A DNA stretch of 64,000 nucleotides, taken from NCBI GenBank assembly GCA_022494885.1, contig JAGVSM010003417.1, forward strand, positions 412,090-476,089, read 5' to 3'. A program made the translations under genes and the position numbers. This document shows positions 1 to 10,400 of the stretch, one piece after another (position 1 is the stretch's first letter; each line of letters opens with the position of its first letter). The notes under the pieces were generated by a model. The model was given only the letters and a program-made list of their open reading frames with translations, searched no databases and was not told the DNA's origin. Source of the stretch: Micrasema longulum. Lineage: Eukaryota; Arthropoda; Insecta; Trichoptera; Brachycentridae.

Positions 1-60
1 TCCAAGCACAAGAGTTAACCTCTTTTTTGGATAATTAAAGTTATAACATCATTAGATGTA
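1..60 (+). repeat. Probable LINE 3' UTR stub with small hairpin
   Basis: The first ~40 bases (CACAAGAG, a short spacer, CTCTTTTTTGG) match the stem-loop at 35596-35632, which lies downstream of a LINE C-terminal fragment. I read this as the tail of a LINE that starts outside the window. Confidence 0.35.
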
Positions 61-397
61 TCATTTATGTAACTATATTAATGAATAATATTTTTTAAAT
101 GTGCCTTTTTAAAATGACAACATTTTAGAGCAAAAAAATCAGTTGCGTCTTTTTTTTAAACAACATTATTGTAGGATGGATGAATGTAAATGACGCGGAT
201 TTTATATGACGGCATTATTTTAAAATAAAAATATATTACGCCCAATCTTCGTACGATAGGAATATTGAAAAAAAAATAAGTAACGTCCCTTTTAAACAAT
301 ATTTTTAAAGGATATTGAAGGCGGCAACAAAATGATCGATGGGTTCTTAAGAAAGTGGTGATGTTATCTAGCATAAATTATTTTGGCATAAATTATG
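61..397. other. AT-rich sequence, nothing recognised
   Basis: Poly-A and poly-T rich intergenic or intronic DNA. The short open frames here are low complexity and show no family motif. Confidence 0.5.
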
Positions 398-1160
398 TAA
401 ATAAAAGACGAGTGATACTTTAATCCACAAATTTGGAATATCCAGTGACCGGTTTCATCGCTTTTGCGACATTTTCGAGGCTGGTATATTTATTAAGGAG
501 TTCAATGTATTTATACAAAACAGAGGTAAGGATAGATAATTCAAAATCATATGAAAGTACACCATTTTTTTAAATTAAAAAATAATTCATATTGCACCTA
601 AAGACCATAAACTTGATAAACTGGAAATTCTCGAAATAAATAGATTAAAAAATAAACCCGACGTTTAATAACTTAAGGAACAGATAACACACGTGCATTC
701 TCCATTACTATACCCATTTTGAATATTTTAAGTTTATTAAAAAAAAAAATTAAAATAAAATTAATAAAAGAATAAATAAAAAAATAAATTATTCATTAAT
801 TTAAAATAAATATTTTTACTAATGACTTTTTACCCTTTGTTTTTCAGAAATTATAATTGACAACAATCACACTCACGAAGGATGGGACACTAAAAATAAA
901 ACACTTAAACTCATTAAAATAGCATTATATCAACTCTTTAGTTAAACCGAAATTTTTTTGATAATAATCCTTAAGATAAAAATAACTGTATTTAATTTAC
1001 TTAAATATAATTTTGAATTCTCTATCCTAACCTCTGTTTTGTATAAATACATTGAATTTCTTAACAAAGTTACCAGTCTCGAAGTTGTCGCGAAAGCGAT
1101 GAAACCAGTCATTGAATATTTCAAATTTGTGGATTAAAGTATAACTCGTCTTTTATTTAG
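398..1160. mobile_element. Foldback element with ~150-bp inverted arms
   Basis: Positions 398-547 and 1009-1160 are imperfect inverted copies of each other. Shared blocks include the AAAAGACGAGT end, ATCCACAAATTTG, and TTGTATAAATACATTGAA with its complement. The ~460-bp centre is AT-rich with no transposase. Long subterminal inverted repeats with no coding capacity fit a non-autonomous foldback or MITE-like element. A further copy of one end lies at 41766-41805. No clear target duplication was identified. Confidence 0.6.
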
Positions 1161-1460
1161 ATAATAAATAACAATGAACTTTTATCAAGAATTTTCACTT
1201 ACAAACTTAAATTTTTTGATGTTAAGTTTTTAAAAAATATAAATTGTGGAATAAATTGACGTTACGCCCTTTTTTCATAATGATGACGGCAATACTTAAG
1301 TTTTTGTCCCGGACACAGATGTCGCCAAAGCAGTAATACCGCATTAGGCAAGCCGAGTGCATGTGTCCCTTGCAGGCTTAGTAGTGTTAACTTGCTAGTA
1401 CAAAGTTACATTGTGTACTTATTAGTGATGCGAATAATCGAATTAATTTAAAATTAACGT
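1161..1460. other. No recognisable feature
   Basis: AT-rich non-coding sequence between the foldback element and the following repeat pair. Nothing supported. Confidence 0.4.
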
Positions 1461-1585
1461 ATTTATTTATTTTGTTTTATTTTATTCGGAATTTTTACAG
1501 CTATTACATGAAAAATTGTAGAAATATATTATTAATTCTAGGTCAAATAAAAAAATCCACTTTTAATCTTATCATACATAATATA
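1461..1585. repeat. Dispersed repeat, copy 1 of a local direct pair
   Basis: This ~125-bp stretch (TTTTACAGCTATTA core, then AAATCCAC and an ATAATATA block) recurs at 1820-1945. It probably represents the 3' UTR of a minus-strand LINE, as such poly-A/T flanks are typical, but no coding part is attached. Confidence 0.4.
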
Positions 1586-1819
1586 CACGGTTTTTCAGGG
1601 CCAGACCGCGAAAGTTCCGAAAAACATTTCTTACTGTAGGTTAAAAAAAAAAAACAATTTTTTTCCCAAAAAGTCATTAAAAAAAATAAAAAAAACATGA
1701 TCTCAAGATGTAGTAAATTCCTTATTACTCTGACAAGCTGCCCTTCCACAAACCCCTACCCTTCTCCTACCCAGCCGCTCTAAATTTCTCACTTTTCACT
1801 TTACTTTTCACAAAATTTC

Positions 1820-2085
1820 ATTTATTTATTTTATTATATTTTATTTTATTTGACATTTTTACAGCTATTATATAAACAAAATATATTAAAAGTACTAGAG
1901 CCAATTTAAAAAATCCACCGTAAATCTAATGACACATAATATAATAAGAAAATAGTTTACGTAATTGTATGCGTGTGACGTTTATATTCATGTGTATGTG
2001 AATGTGTGTATGCGTGTTATGAATGAGGGAGAGGGTACATGTGCATGTGAGAATAAATGATGGAGAGGGTGTGTGTGTGTGGTTG
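1820..2085. repeat. Second copy of the direct repeat followed by a GT-rich microsatellite
   Basis: 1820-1945 repeats 1461-1585. 1960-2085 is a degenerate TG-rich run (GTGTATG and GTGTGTGTG units) mixed with GAGAGGG. A similar GTGAGTGAGAGGG run occurs at 27240-27310 in a LINE-B 3' region, so both may be LINE 3' UTR sequence. Confidence 0.4.
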
Positions 2086-2209
2086 CGTAAGTATAAAAAA
2101 AATAATTGTTTAAAACTTGTAATTATATTAAAAATGGTACAAGAAAGAAAGATCTTGGTAAAAAGTTTGAAACCTTTTTGTTAAAATTTAAATCAAGAAA
2201 TGTTATAAA

Positions 2210-2600
2210 TTGCATAATTAAAAGAATGTTAAGAGGATATGCAACAGCAGAGCGGTTTCATGAATAGGTTATTTGAATATAGTTTTTCTGTCACTCTTTT
2301 GCACATGCCTCTTAAAAAGGCAACTACAAGTTGGGCTGATTATGCCAGCTAAGATGGATACTGCAATGAAAATGAGAATATTTATGGTCAGTGTCGTGAG
2401 TAGGCGCTACTTAGGGGTGAATTTAAGGCGAAACAAAATTGAACAGTGCTAATTAAGAGACATAAAGTAACGACGGTTCGATTGATTCCGAAACTTCCCG
2501 AACGGGAGACGCATTTCCGAGAGGTCTAGTGTTTACAAATATGTTTACTGGACTGGCACCTGAAGTGCAAGACTAATTACCTTACTTTCATGATTTTTCC
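2210..2600. repeat. Dispersed repeat plus SINE4-like fragment
   Basis: 2237-2350 (AGAGGATATGC, then TAGTTTTTCTGTC and CTGATTATGC) is shared with 45530-45640. At 2540-2590 the block GACTGGCACCTGAAG ... ACTTTCATG resembles the SINE4 body at 37230-37290. Both pieces are old and incomplete. Confidence 0.35.
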
Positions 2601-2609
2601 ATCTCCGAC

Positions 2610-3318
2610 AGATCAAATGCGTGCGGAAAAATATTCCTATAGATGCAATTAAAGCTTTTGTAAATGCTTATGTCGTTTCGCGTCTAGATTACAAAATATA
2701 AAACTAATCAAACTAACTAATAAACTTCAAATTAACTAATAAACTAACTAATAAATCAAATTAACTAATAAACTTCAATCTGTTTTCAATGCAGCAGCAA
2801 GGTTCATTACGGGAGTAAAGAAATATTCGCACATCTCACAACATCTTCGAGATTTGCACTGGTTAAAAAGCCAAGAGAGAATAAAATACAAGCTTTGCTG
2901 GACAGTATTCAAATCCCTTCATGAAATGGCTCCAAAATACATATCGGACCTTTGTTTTAGGGAAAACAGTTGTCAAAAAAAATCTACTCTTAGGTCAGCA
3001 TTTGATTCAGGCAGAGGAAAACTTGTCGAAATCCGGCGTTCCCCAAACACTCGATTTGGAGATCGTGTTTTTGCCGTTGCCGGCCCCTCTGCCTGGAACC
3101 AATCGCCTTCAAACTTACGAATCATCAACAGTCCAAGCCAGTTTAGATCTCAACTAAAATCCCACTTCTTTAGACTATCATACCCTTAATTTTAAATCTA
3201 GAAATATAATCACTTTAGTTTAGTTAGAATGTAAGTTAAGGTATACAATAGTAAAGCGCCCTTGAGGTGATTTTTCACAAAAATGGCGTTATATAATTCA
3301 GACAAATATTATTATTAC
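2610..3318 (+). pseudogene. L2-like LINE reverse transcriptase C-terminus and 3' tail
   Basis: 2620-2690 encodes a degraded stretch ending in VVSRLDY, a common motif of L2/CR1 reverse transcriptase C-termini. After a small minisatellite the frame resumes at 2770 (KLQSVFNAAARFITG) and runs to a stop at 3189. It carries MAPKYISDLC, GRGKLVEI and FAVAGPSAWNQ, the usual end of L2/CR1-type polyproteins. The catalytic reverse transcriptase core is absent, so the copy is 5'-truncated. The 3' end at 3250-3318 (AGCGCCCTTGAGGTGATTTT, ATGGCG, ATTATTATT) is shared with 16437-16560, 17915-17965, 32770-32845 and 33635-33690. Confidence 0.8.
2690..2778 (+). repeat. Minisatellite inside the L2-like coding region
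   Basis: Irregular tandem copies of AACTAATAAACTTCAAATT and shorter variants. The unit equals the codons just before KLQSVFNAAAR, so the array probably arose by slippage of LINE coding sequence. Confidence 0.6.
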
Positions 3319-3838
3319 ACGTTCTCTCTCGAACTTATTTCGCTGTCGGAGCGGAGGGAGAGTCGATACTTTTTGCAAAATCAGCCATCGCTTCTCTAGA
3401 AAGCCTCAATATCCCCCAATTTTCTCTGGGACTTCCACCGCCCCTCCGAAGACCTTCAGCGCCCACTTTGAGACAAAACTGATGTAACAGATGACCAAAA
3501 TACGCTGCATTCGGTTTACTAATGCAGTCCCGGGAAAAGGGGAAAGATGATAAATACAATTTAGATCCACAAGATACGCACATCACTAATACGTAGCTTA
3601 TATTTAAGCCGGTCCATCTTAAACTAACTTTATGAAATATTCCCTTAACTGCAGAAACAGGAACTAGCCTTATGATTCCGGCGAATGGGTTTGTGCATTT
3701 GGGAATAAGTTGTACCAAGTAAATTTACTTGGGAGTGTCAGGAGAACTTAGAATTATGGCTAGGGGGGACATTTACCCAGAAACGGATTGAAAACAAAAT
3801 TATAATGCTGTCGAATTGCCGAATTGAATATGAAACAA
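3319..3838. other. Mostly unassigned, with a SINE4-like fragment
   Basis: 3493-3560 (AAATACGCTGCATTCGG, TACTAATGCAGTCCC, GGGGAAAGATGATAA) resembles the SINE4 3' body at 37300-37365. The remainder has open frames on the minus strand but no family motif. Confidence 0.35.
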
Positions 3839-4530
3839 ATGTATGTTATCCAGATGCTAACTCTGAATTGCTTGATAAGTTAGAACGATTGCAGAATATT
3901 TGTATTCTTATATCTTTAATCTTCGCAAATTTGACCACACCACCGAGTATCGCACGCAACTACACTGGCTCAGTATCAGGCATAGAAGAAACATTCACAT
4001 TCTATCACTTCTTCACAATATTTTAAATAATCCCACTTCGCCTGTTTATCTGAGAGAGCTCATCCAACCTCTTTCACAACACGGACAATCTCTTCGTTCT
4101 AGTAACGAAAAAACCCTTTTAATACCCTGTCATCGCTCCAATTGTCTTGCCTGCTCTTTCACAGTAGTAGCCGCTCGATTGTGGAATAATCTACCCACTA
4201 ATGTTAGAGACGCCCCTTCATTATTTACATTTAAGTCAAGATTGAAATGTCACTATCTAAATATTTGAATGGTTCCTTTATCCTTCTTCTTTCCTTCCCA
4301 TCCTCTCTTCCTAGTATAGTGTTTATTTTTATTTTTATAGATATATTTATTTTTGTTAATCTTTGCTTTTAATTTTTGTATAAAATTGTAAGTTTCAATA
4401 TGTCCATGTATTTATAATTTTCTCAAACTGAACGGTTAGGGTAGGTATGAAGAAATGAAGAAATATGCCCGCCCTTATATGTATATTTATTGTAAATGTA
4501 TATAAAGTGTCAAATAAATATAAATAAATA
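3839..4530 (+). pseudogene. LINE-A, 5'-truncated copy
   Basis: This matches the end of the near-complete LINE-A (56810-57478) closely, including the 3' UTR block CTTTATCCTTCTTCTTTCCT and the terminal TATAAAGTGTCAA. It begins abruptly within the ORF2 C-terminus. A frameshift near 3906 breaks the frame, which then continues as DHTTEYRTQLHWLSIRHRR and reads through VVAARLWNNLPTNVRDAP to a stop at 4268. At the site of the frameshift in the full copy (about 57115) this copy keeps the correct frame, so it is useful for comparison. The catalytic core is missing. Confidence 0.85.
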
Positions 4531-4539
4531 AAGAAAATA

Positions 4540-5110
4540 AAAATATGAGAAGATTACGAAATGTAATAGATATAAAAAGTTGTATTCTTATATATAAAAC
4601 AATAATATTTCCACACATAAATAACTGTTCTTCCATTTTTTTTTTATGTAATGAAAGAAAAAATAAAAATATACAAATTCTTCAAAATAAGGCGATGAGG
4701 ATTATACTCAAAAGAAATATCTATTCTAATGTTGAAAGAATGCGTAAAGAAATTGGCTTGCTCACAGTACAGCAAAAAATTAAATACAATGTGGCAATTT
4801 TTAAACATAAAATAATTAAGGGGATAAATAAAATAAAAACAATAATAAAATTTAACCAACAATGTCGTACATATAAAACAAGGGGTAAAAAAAGATAAGA
4901 TTGCCAATGAAGAGAAAAACCGAATCTCAAAACTCATTGAACAAGGGATTGAAGCTATACAATGAGTTACCTGAAGAGATAAAGGAAATATAAAAAAATC
5001 GAAATATTCAAAATTAATTTTTAAAAATGTTATTGAGAAATTTTGATAAAAAAAAGTATTATTATGTTGTTATTAACTAACTTAATAAAGCATAAATAAA
5101 TAAAATAAAT
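4540..5110 (+). pseudogene. LINE-D reverse transcriptase C-terminal fragment
   Basis: 4545-4898 reads as a LINE C-terminal segment: FPHINNCSSIFF, then IQILQNKAMRIILKRN and MRKEIGLLTVQQKIKYNVA. After a frameshift, 4915-4985 reads LNKGLKLYNELPEEIKE, the usual end of such proteins. A related fragment lies at 36592-37150. The 3' end is an AATAAATAAAATA run near 5100. It directly follows the tail of the LINE-A copy, so one element probably inserted next to or into the poly-A of the other. Confidence 0.7.
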
Positions 5111-5119
5111 AAATAAAAT

Positions 5120-5408
5120 ATGAATATCACCCAAAAACGATACATACTAAAAATGACAGTTAAAACCTACGCACCTAAAGTCTGTTCATGATTACAAGAA
5201 TTTTCAAATAAACAAACCAGCCGCGTGATCCCCGACGGAGAATAGCTTATTATTATAATATTTCACACATATCATGTTAATTTAAAAGGCACGATAAAAT
5301 TATAGTGGACTGACATTTATTAGATTCGTTAAATTTGATAATACTTAAAAATTGTTTTTTTTTTATAAAACTCCATAGTAAATAAAAACGCCTTGGTTAA
5401 TATTTTAT
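5120..5408. other. No recognisable feature
   Basis: AT-rich sequence without motif. Confidence 0.4.
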
Positions 5409-5560
5409 AAAAAAAAGAAATATTAGCGTTCTTATGATAAACCCAAATATTTAATTTTTGGTGACCATTTTCAATGAGTTATAAACTCACTATTAGAAAA
5501 TGGAAATCAAGTTGTAATCCGTGAGTCCGCAACACTAGCCACAAGACCACAACCCGATTA
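5409..5560 (-). mobile_element. SINE2 copy with internal deletion of the B-box region
   Basis: On the minus strand it begins CGGGTTGTGGTCTTGTGGCT and ends in the SINE2 body (ATTTTCTAATAGTGAG, AAATATTTGGG, AAATATTTCTTT). Compared with the copies at 9103 and 62668, roughly 40 bp between the anticodon-like region and CAACTTGAT are missing. That gap includes GTGGTTCGAATCC, the internal promoter B box. Confidence 0.75.
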
Positions 5561-5895
5561 AAATGATATGGTAAAACTTAACGAAAGAGGTTTTGATGAT
5601 AACTTTATCAAAATCATTATATCAATTTAGCGAGTACTCTCAGGTAAAAATCCTGCAAAAGGAAATCGACTGGAGATTAGTCGGTCTCATGGCGTATTGG
5701 TTATTGCATTTGCCAGGCATTAAAAAAGTAAATAATTGTAAAACAATAAATATCGATCCATCGTATTGTATTTTATAATGCCACGTAGATTTTTTCCGTG
5801 GCGTGAAATGGGCTAATCATGCCATATCACGCAATGGGCTCGTGGTTTGCACGTGCATAGCGGTTCAGTCTCCGTGAATGTAAAGTATTTACACA
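5561..5895. other. No recognisable feature
   Basis: Includes a short GCCACG/CGTGGC stem near 5780. No coding or repeat family seen. Confidence 0.35.
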
Positions 5896-6003
5896 ATATG
5901 TTCATATACTACTGAATTTCTCAAATTGAAGGGGTTGGATACCCAGGAAGAAATTACCTTAAGGCAATATGCTCGCTTTTATGCACATGTATCTGTATAA
6001 GAA
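5896..6003 (+). repeat. LINE-A-like 3' end
   Basis: Shares TTCTCAAA-TGAA, GGAAGAAATT-CCTTAAGGCAATATGC and the following CGC--TTATG with the LINE-A terminus at 57370-57450, but is diverged. It meets the tail of a minus-strand LINE-B at about 6005, giving a tail-to-tail pair. Confidence 0.65.
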
Positions 6004-6004
6004 T

Positions 6005-6715
6005 ATTTATTTATATATACGCCCAATGGGCATTTTAAGGACATAAAAAAAATAGAAAAACACAATGGTATATAATAGACTTGGTGGGGGTGGAAGCGGG
6101 AGAGAGGTGTTTATAAAAGAGTTTTATTCAGTGATCGTATGAAAGAAGAGAACTTGTTGTCAAAGAAATCAAGACTGGTGAGTTTGTTGGCAGACCTAAG
6201 AATTCTGAGCATAGTGGAATGAAAACCATAGTTAGTTCTATGGTTATCGGTATGAAAAAGTATGTTTTGTCTGAGGTTTCTAGTTGCGATATTTAATTTT
6301 ATTGAGCTCAGTAGTTCAGGCGCATCAAAGAGTGAGTTGAGAATTTTAAAAAGGACTAGATAGTAGGATTTATTTCGACGGTCGTGAAGTGAAGATATAT
6401 TTAGGCTAGTTTCTAACTCATTATACGTATATTGATCTCTGGATAAGCCAAACCTCCAGACTATCCTTCTCAAAAATCAATGTTGAACTGATTCCATATT
6501 CTTGATGTGAACATCATAATATGGAGACCGGATAACATAGGAATACTCTAGGTGCGGGTGAACTAGGGGAACTGAAGAGAGTTTTAAGGGTATTGATATT
6601 TTTGAAGTCTGTTGTGCTTCTGTTAATAAATCCAAGGAGTTTCAAGGATTTATTGATAACATGTTCAATATGAATTGTAAAAGAAAGTTTAGTGTCAAAT
6701 ATAATACCCAACTTA
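6005..6715 (-). pseudogene. LINE-B C-terminal fragment
   Basis: Reading from 6711 downward: MGIIFDTKLSFTIHIEHV, then a frameshift into HLEYSYVIRSPYYDVHI, a stop at about 6481, then RRIVWRFGLSRDQYTYNE and NISSLHDRRNK, ending at 6111. This order (D.KLSF..HI, LEYSSVIWSPYY, ESVQHRFLR) is the C-terminus of CR1/jockey-like polyproteins. The 3' UTR ends at TTAAAATGCCCATTGGGCGT near 6020-6045. The catalytic YADD region is not present. Confidence 0.8.
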
Positions 6716-6719
6716 CATA

Positions 6720-7315
6720 GTGTTAAGTAAATATAAATAAATTCTTAGATAGCCCCATACTCCTGGGATGAAAGTGTCTTTGTGATCATAATATTACATT
6801 ATTAAATAAAACCATTAGAAATCTGTGTTTTTTTTTTGTAAATTGTTTCAAAGACCGTTCCCAGTATCCGTTGCAAGTGACAAGATGGCTGAAGACCGGA
6901 TCGGATTTCCGGTTTGGGAGATCGCCCCGAGGAGGAAGTTGACAGGAAGTACAGGGACATTTCTCGACACGGCGCCAAAAGTCAAAAGCAAAGTTTGAAA
7001 AGGGAGTGAGAGATAATTAGGGGAAATTCGCGGGGGTAGAAATGACTTGTTTATCAGTAAATTTACGCGGTAACAAACAGGATAATATTTTGGTAAAATG
7101 GGTGAACATTACACCGATTATTTTGAGCAGTGTTAACTTACTTCGCGCGTAAGAAAATAAACTCTTTTTGTTTAAGCAAGTGCGTTTCTTAGTTTTAGAA
7201 AAACAGCATAATCAAGAAATGATAGATAATTTATGAGAACTTTACTATAAAAATAGATACGTGCAATATTACCCAGACCTTGGGTAATATGGCATTATAA
7301 TGGTAATACAACACA
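6720..7315. other. Unassigned; moderately GC-rich patch at 6850-7080
   Basis: 6850-7080 is richer in G and C than its surroundings and matches no other part of the window that I could see. No open frame with a known motif. Confidence 0.35.
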
Positions 7316-7860
7316 TACAAATAATATCATACCTATGCTGTGTTTGGGGTTTTGCAACTAAGAGCAAAATTTCTGAGGTGCAGATTATTCAGAATAGAGC
7401 GATCAGAAATGTGTTTCACCTACCGTATGATACTCATGTAAGGGACATTTATTTTGAAACAAAAATCATGCTTTAAAAGGCAGCTAAAGCATGCTTTCCT
7501 ATTTCGAGATAACTGACACTATCATTAATACTACTCTCGACTCAATGCACAGTAACATAAAGCCAGCTTTCATTGGAGACATCCATCGGTAGGTACAGTA
7601 CTCGATCAAAAAACAATATTTATATTGGATCTGTGAAGTCTACGAAGTTTGGTACTAGATCTTTACAATACATAGGTTTCAAGGAATTTGATAAATTGCC
7701 ACAAAAATTTAAAGTACCTATTTCAAAATATAGAAACAGGTCGTGCGAATTAAAGAATTATTTTTTCCAGAAGTACTTTGAATAAAAATTGTTAGTTTAT
7801 CCAGAGAATGCGCATCTTGAAAATATATCTTTTAATATTTTACCGTTTTTGCTTGTATAT
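7316..7860 (+). pseudogene. LINE reverse transcriptase C-terminal fragment
   Basis: 7325-7480 reads CVWGFATKSKISEVQIIQNR then AIRNVFHLPYDTHVRDIYFE, the usual segment after the reverse transcriptase of CR1/jockey-like elements. Stops interrupt 7474-7570. 7573-7785 then reads TKFGTRSLQYIGFKEFDKLP and KYRNRSCELKNYFFQKYFE, matching the C-terminal order of the family. Poly-T-rich 3' UTR-like sequence follows. Confidence 0.65.
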
Positions 7861-8490
7861 GTAATTTTTAATACTATTTAAATGTTATTTGTGTTTTTTT
7901 TAATACTTTTTTTGGCTTGTATACATAATTTTAATACGTTTTTGATTTAAAAAAATTAACCTGTATTGGGTGTGCGCATATTTTGTTAATTAAAAAAAAT
8001 GATTTTATTTTGTACTAGTTCAGTATGTATATATACATCCATGTAATTTTTAAACTTTTCAATTTTCTTTCCCAGATTGAATAATGTAAACATTATTTTG
8101 AATTTATTTCCATGCCTAGTATTCTGTTTATTTTGTTATTTTCAAGTATTTTTCATACCCTTTTTACCTTGTAGTATATCATAATTTTAATTTTTCTGCT
8201 TTTGTAAATAATATTATAGTTTTAAATTTAAAAACGAAAGATAGAATCTCCTTAACAGATATCCACACTGTAGTTAAAAGTAGTTATCACGCGCCATTGT
8301 TCTTGAACTTTGCAACAATGATGATTGGACTCATAAAGGCAATAAACCAAAATCAGTTATCCAACATCCCATTTCCAAGACAAACAAAAACGTTTTTTTT
8401 TTCCGAGTACCTTAGCCTTGTACACGACACGTAAAGCTACTAAATACAGGGGTCCAAATATATATAAAAATAAATAAATAAAAAATATAA
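7861..8490. other. AT-rich, possibly LINE 3' UTR; nothing else seen
   Basis: Long T-rich sequence following a LINE fragment. No motif or open frame of interest. Confidence 0.35.
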
Positions 8491-8494
8491 ATAA

Positions 8495-8640
8495 ATACGA
8501 ACTAATACCACCTTCGGACAAAGGGATTTGAAGTATTATGCAATTAAAATCTATAATCTACTTTTACTGTCCATTAAAACAATTAGTAACGAGAAAATGT
8601 TCTATCAAATCAACTCTTCCACAGATTTATAGTTTGTGTA
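8495..8640 (+). pseudogene. LINE-G-like short fragment
   Basis: The translation passes through IPPSDKGI, KIYNLL-LSIKTISNEKMF (with frameshifts), like the minus-strand fragment at 21370-21450 and the plus-strand one ending at 23139. Confidence 0.5.
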
Positions 8641-8754
8641 ATGTTTTTGTTCTTTTATTGTGAGTTTTTCAATATAAATAATATAGGTATACATAAAAAC
8701 GTAGTGTATAAAACTGTCTAAACATTTTAAAAATTATTTCTGTATTTATTTATT

Positions 8755-9537
8755 TATTTATTAACGGACATTGTCCATGTATACAATTTATAAGGTTTAA
8801 ATATTACAATAAAAGAATAGTTAAAAACATTTTTTAAAAAAAAGAAAGAAGTATTGACAAACATAAGGGACATCGAGACAAGATCTGGACTATTTATTTA
8901 GTGCTCATTTAAATCGTTGTAAACTTAAACCAAAAAAGTCCAGATCTTGTCTTGAGTTAACAATACGACAAAGGCGGGTCATTGGAGAATTTAGGGCATA
9001 GTTTGTTCTATGCTGATCGATGAACAGTACTTCATTGTTTCTCAATCTACGAGTCGGAATATTAAATTTTACTTGTCCCAGTAATGATGGAACATCGATT
9101 GTGGTCCTGTGGCTAGTGTCTCGGACTCACGGACCAAAGGTCTGTGGTTCGAATCCCACTCTACCCCAACTTGATTCCATTTTCTAATAGTGAGTTATTT
9201 ACAACTCGTTGAAAATGGCCCTCAAAATTAAATATTTGGGTAAATCATAAGAACGCAAATATTTCTTTTTAAAAAAAAAAAAAAAAAAAAATTATACCAT
9301 TTAGTATGCCGAACATATATATGGAGTCAATATTAGTTCTACGTTTTTGTAGACTAGAAATATTTAACATTGACTCTATTTCAGCATAAGAATAATTATT
9401 TCTCTTTAGTCCGAGCATCCACGCTATTTTTCGAAGCAAGCGATGTTGGACTGATTCAATGTGATTTATGCGATTGACATAGAATGGAGACCAGACCACT
9501 GAGGCATATTCTAGAAGAGGGCGAACAGTTGAGCAAT
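8755..9537 (-). pseudogene. LINE-B fragment split by a SINE2
   Basis: Reading down from about 9499: MVWSPFYVNRINHIESVQHR, LLRKIAWMLGLKRNNYSYAE, NISSLQKRR, MFGILNG. The sequence is then interrupted by SINE2 (9103-9291) and resumes at 9102 as IDVPSLLGQVKFNIPTRRLR, HRTNYALNSPMTRLCR and LDFFGLSLQRFK. Removing the SINE restores the reading frame across ILNG-I-IDVPSLL, which dates the SINE after the LINE. The remaining 3' portion (8755-8940) is AT-rich and contains a 16-bp inverted repeat. Confidence 0.8.
9103..9291 (+). mobile_element. SINE2, tRNA-derived, full-length-looking
   Basis: The head TGTGGTCCTGTGGCTAGTGT, CTCGGACTCACGGA and the B-box-like GTGGTTCGAATCCCAC identify a tRNA-related RNA polymerase III promoter. 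The body has ACTTGATTCCATTTTCTAA and AAATATTTGGG, and the copy ends in a long A tail. It sits inside a minus-strand LINE-B. Other copies are at 5409, 12331 and 62668. Confidence 0.85.
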
Positions 9538-9690
9538 ATGTATATTAAGTCTTCTTTGTATATTCTCACATGTAAACATATTTAAATAAAATTATATTGT
9601 AAAGTGTCCTCGGCACGGGTAACCTCGATGTGGTCACATTATTTTTATTATTAATCATTGTTTCAATAAACACATAATTGAGGAAAAAAA
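9538..9690 (+). repeat. LINE 3' end with CTCGGCACGGG motif
   Basis: TTAAGTCTTCTTTGTATATT, TGTCCTCGGCACGGG and GGTCACATTATTTTTATTAT match, in the same order, the reverse complement of 21050-21160. Confidence 0.6.
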
Positions 9691-10130
9691 TAATAAATGA
9701 AATGAATAAACCAGGGTAATTATAGCATCTACAAAATTAAGTAGTGAAAGCTAATTTCAAAGTTTTAAATTTTTGAATCATAAACATACAAATAAATAGT
9801 AATAAAAAAGTAAGTTCCGTAACAAAATAATGAGAAATATTTTTTTAAAAATAATTATTATAATAATTTCAGAGAAATATTACATACTACGAATACCGAT
9901 AAAAATATGTAAACGGATTAAAAAAAATATTTTTATTTTCAAAATCAATATGGATATTGTGGAAAAATGTTCTCATTCATAATTTTAAAAATAAAATTGG
10001 GAAAAAAGCACGTCTTCATTGGAACGCACTATGATTGATTGTGACATTCGTGATTTCAAGATTCATGTTCTTTACAATGTTTGGCATTTTTCCATACTAT
10101 TTGTTGGTTTTACCAGACCAGTTGGTTTTA
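9691..10130. other. AT-rich, nothing recognised
   Basis: Poly-A and poly-T-rich sequence with no repeat family assigned. Confidence 0.4.
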
Positions 10131-10133
10131 TTG

Positions 10134-10400
10134 CAATATTTTGAGTTTACCCAAATGTTTGTAGACAAAATACTAAATTCCACCCCCTAGGGAGTCATTT
10201 AGATTAACAAATTACAAAAAAGATTGAGAACATTTTAGAGAAGGAAACATGGAAATCTAGGCATTTACAGGGCTTATGACCTGTCAAAGCTGGTTTAAGT
10301 GGCCACTTTACACACTGTGTAACATTCACCATTTTGCCTATGCTTGAAAATCCATATTTATTTAATTCTTCCATCTGTTAAATTAGGAGTTACTGTTATT
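10134..10400 (+). mobile_element. MITE-M, partial copy
   Basis: Begins with the family terminus CAATATTTTGAGTTTACCCA and carries the diagnostic core TCTAGGCATTTACAGGGCTT, ATGACCTGTCA, GGTTTAAGTGGCCACTTTAC and ACTGTGTAACATTCACCATT. No open frame. The second terminus is not found, so the copy is truncated. Confidence 0.75.
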
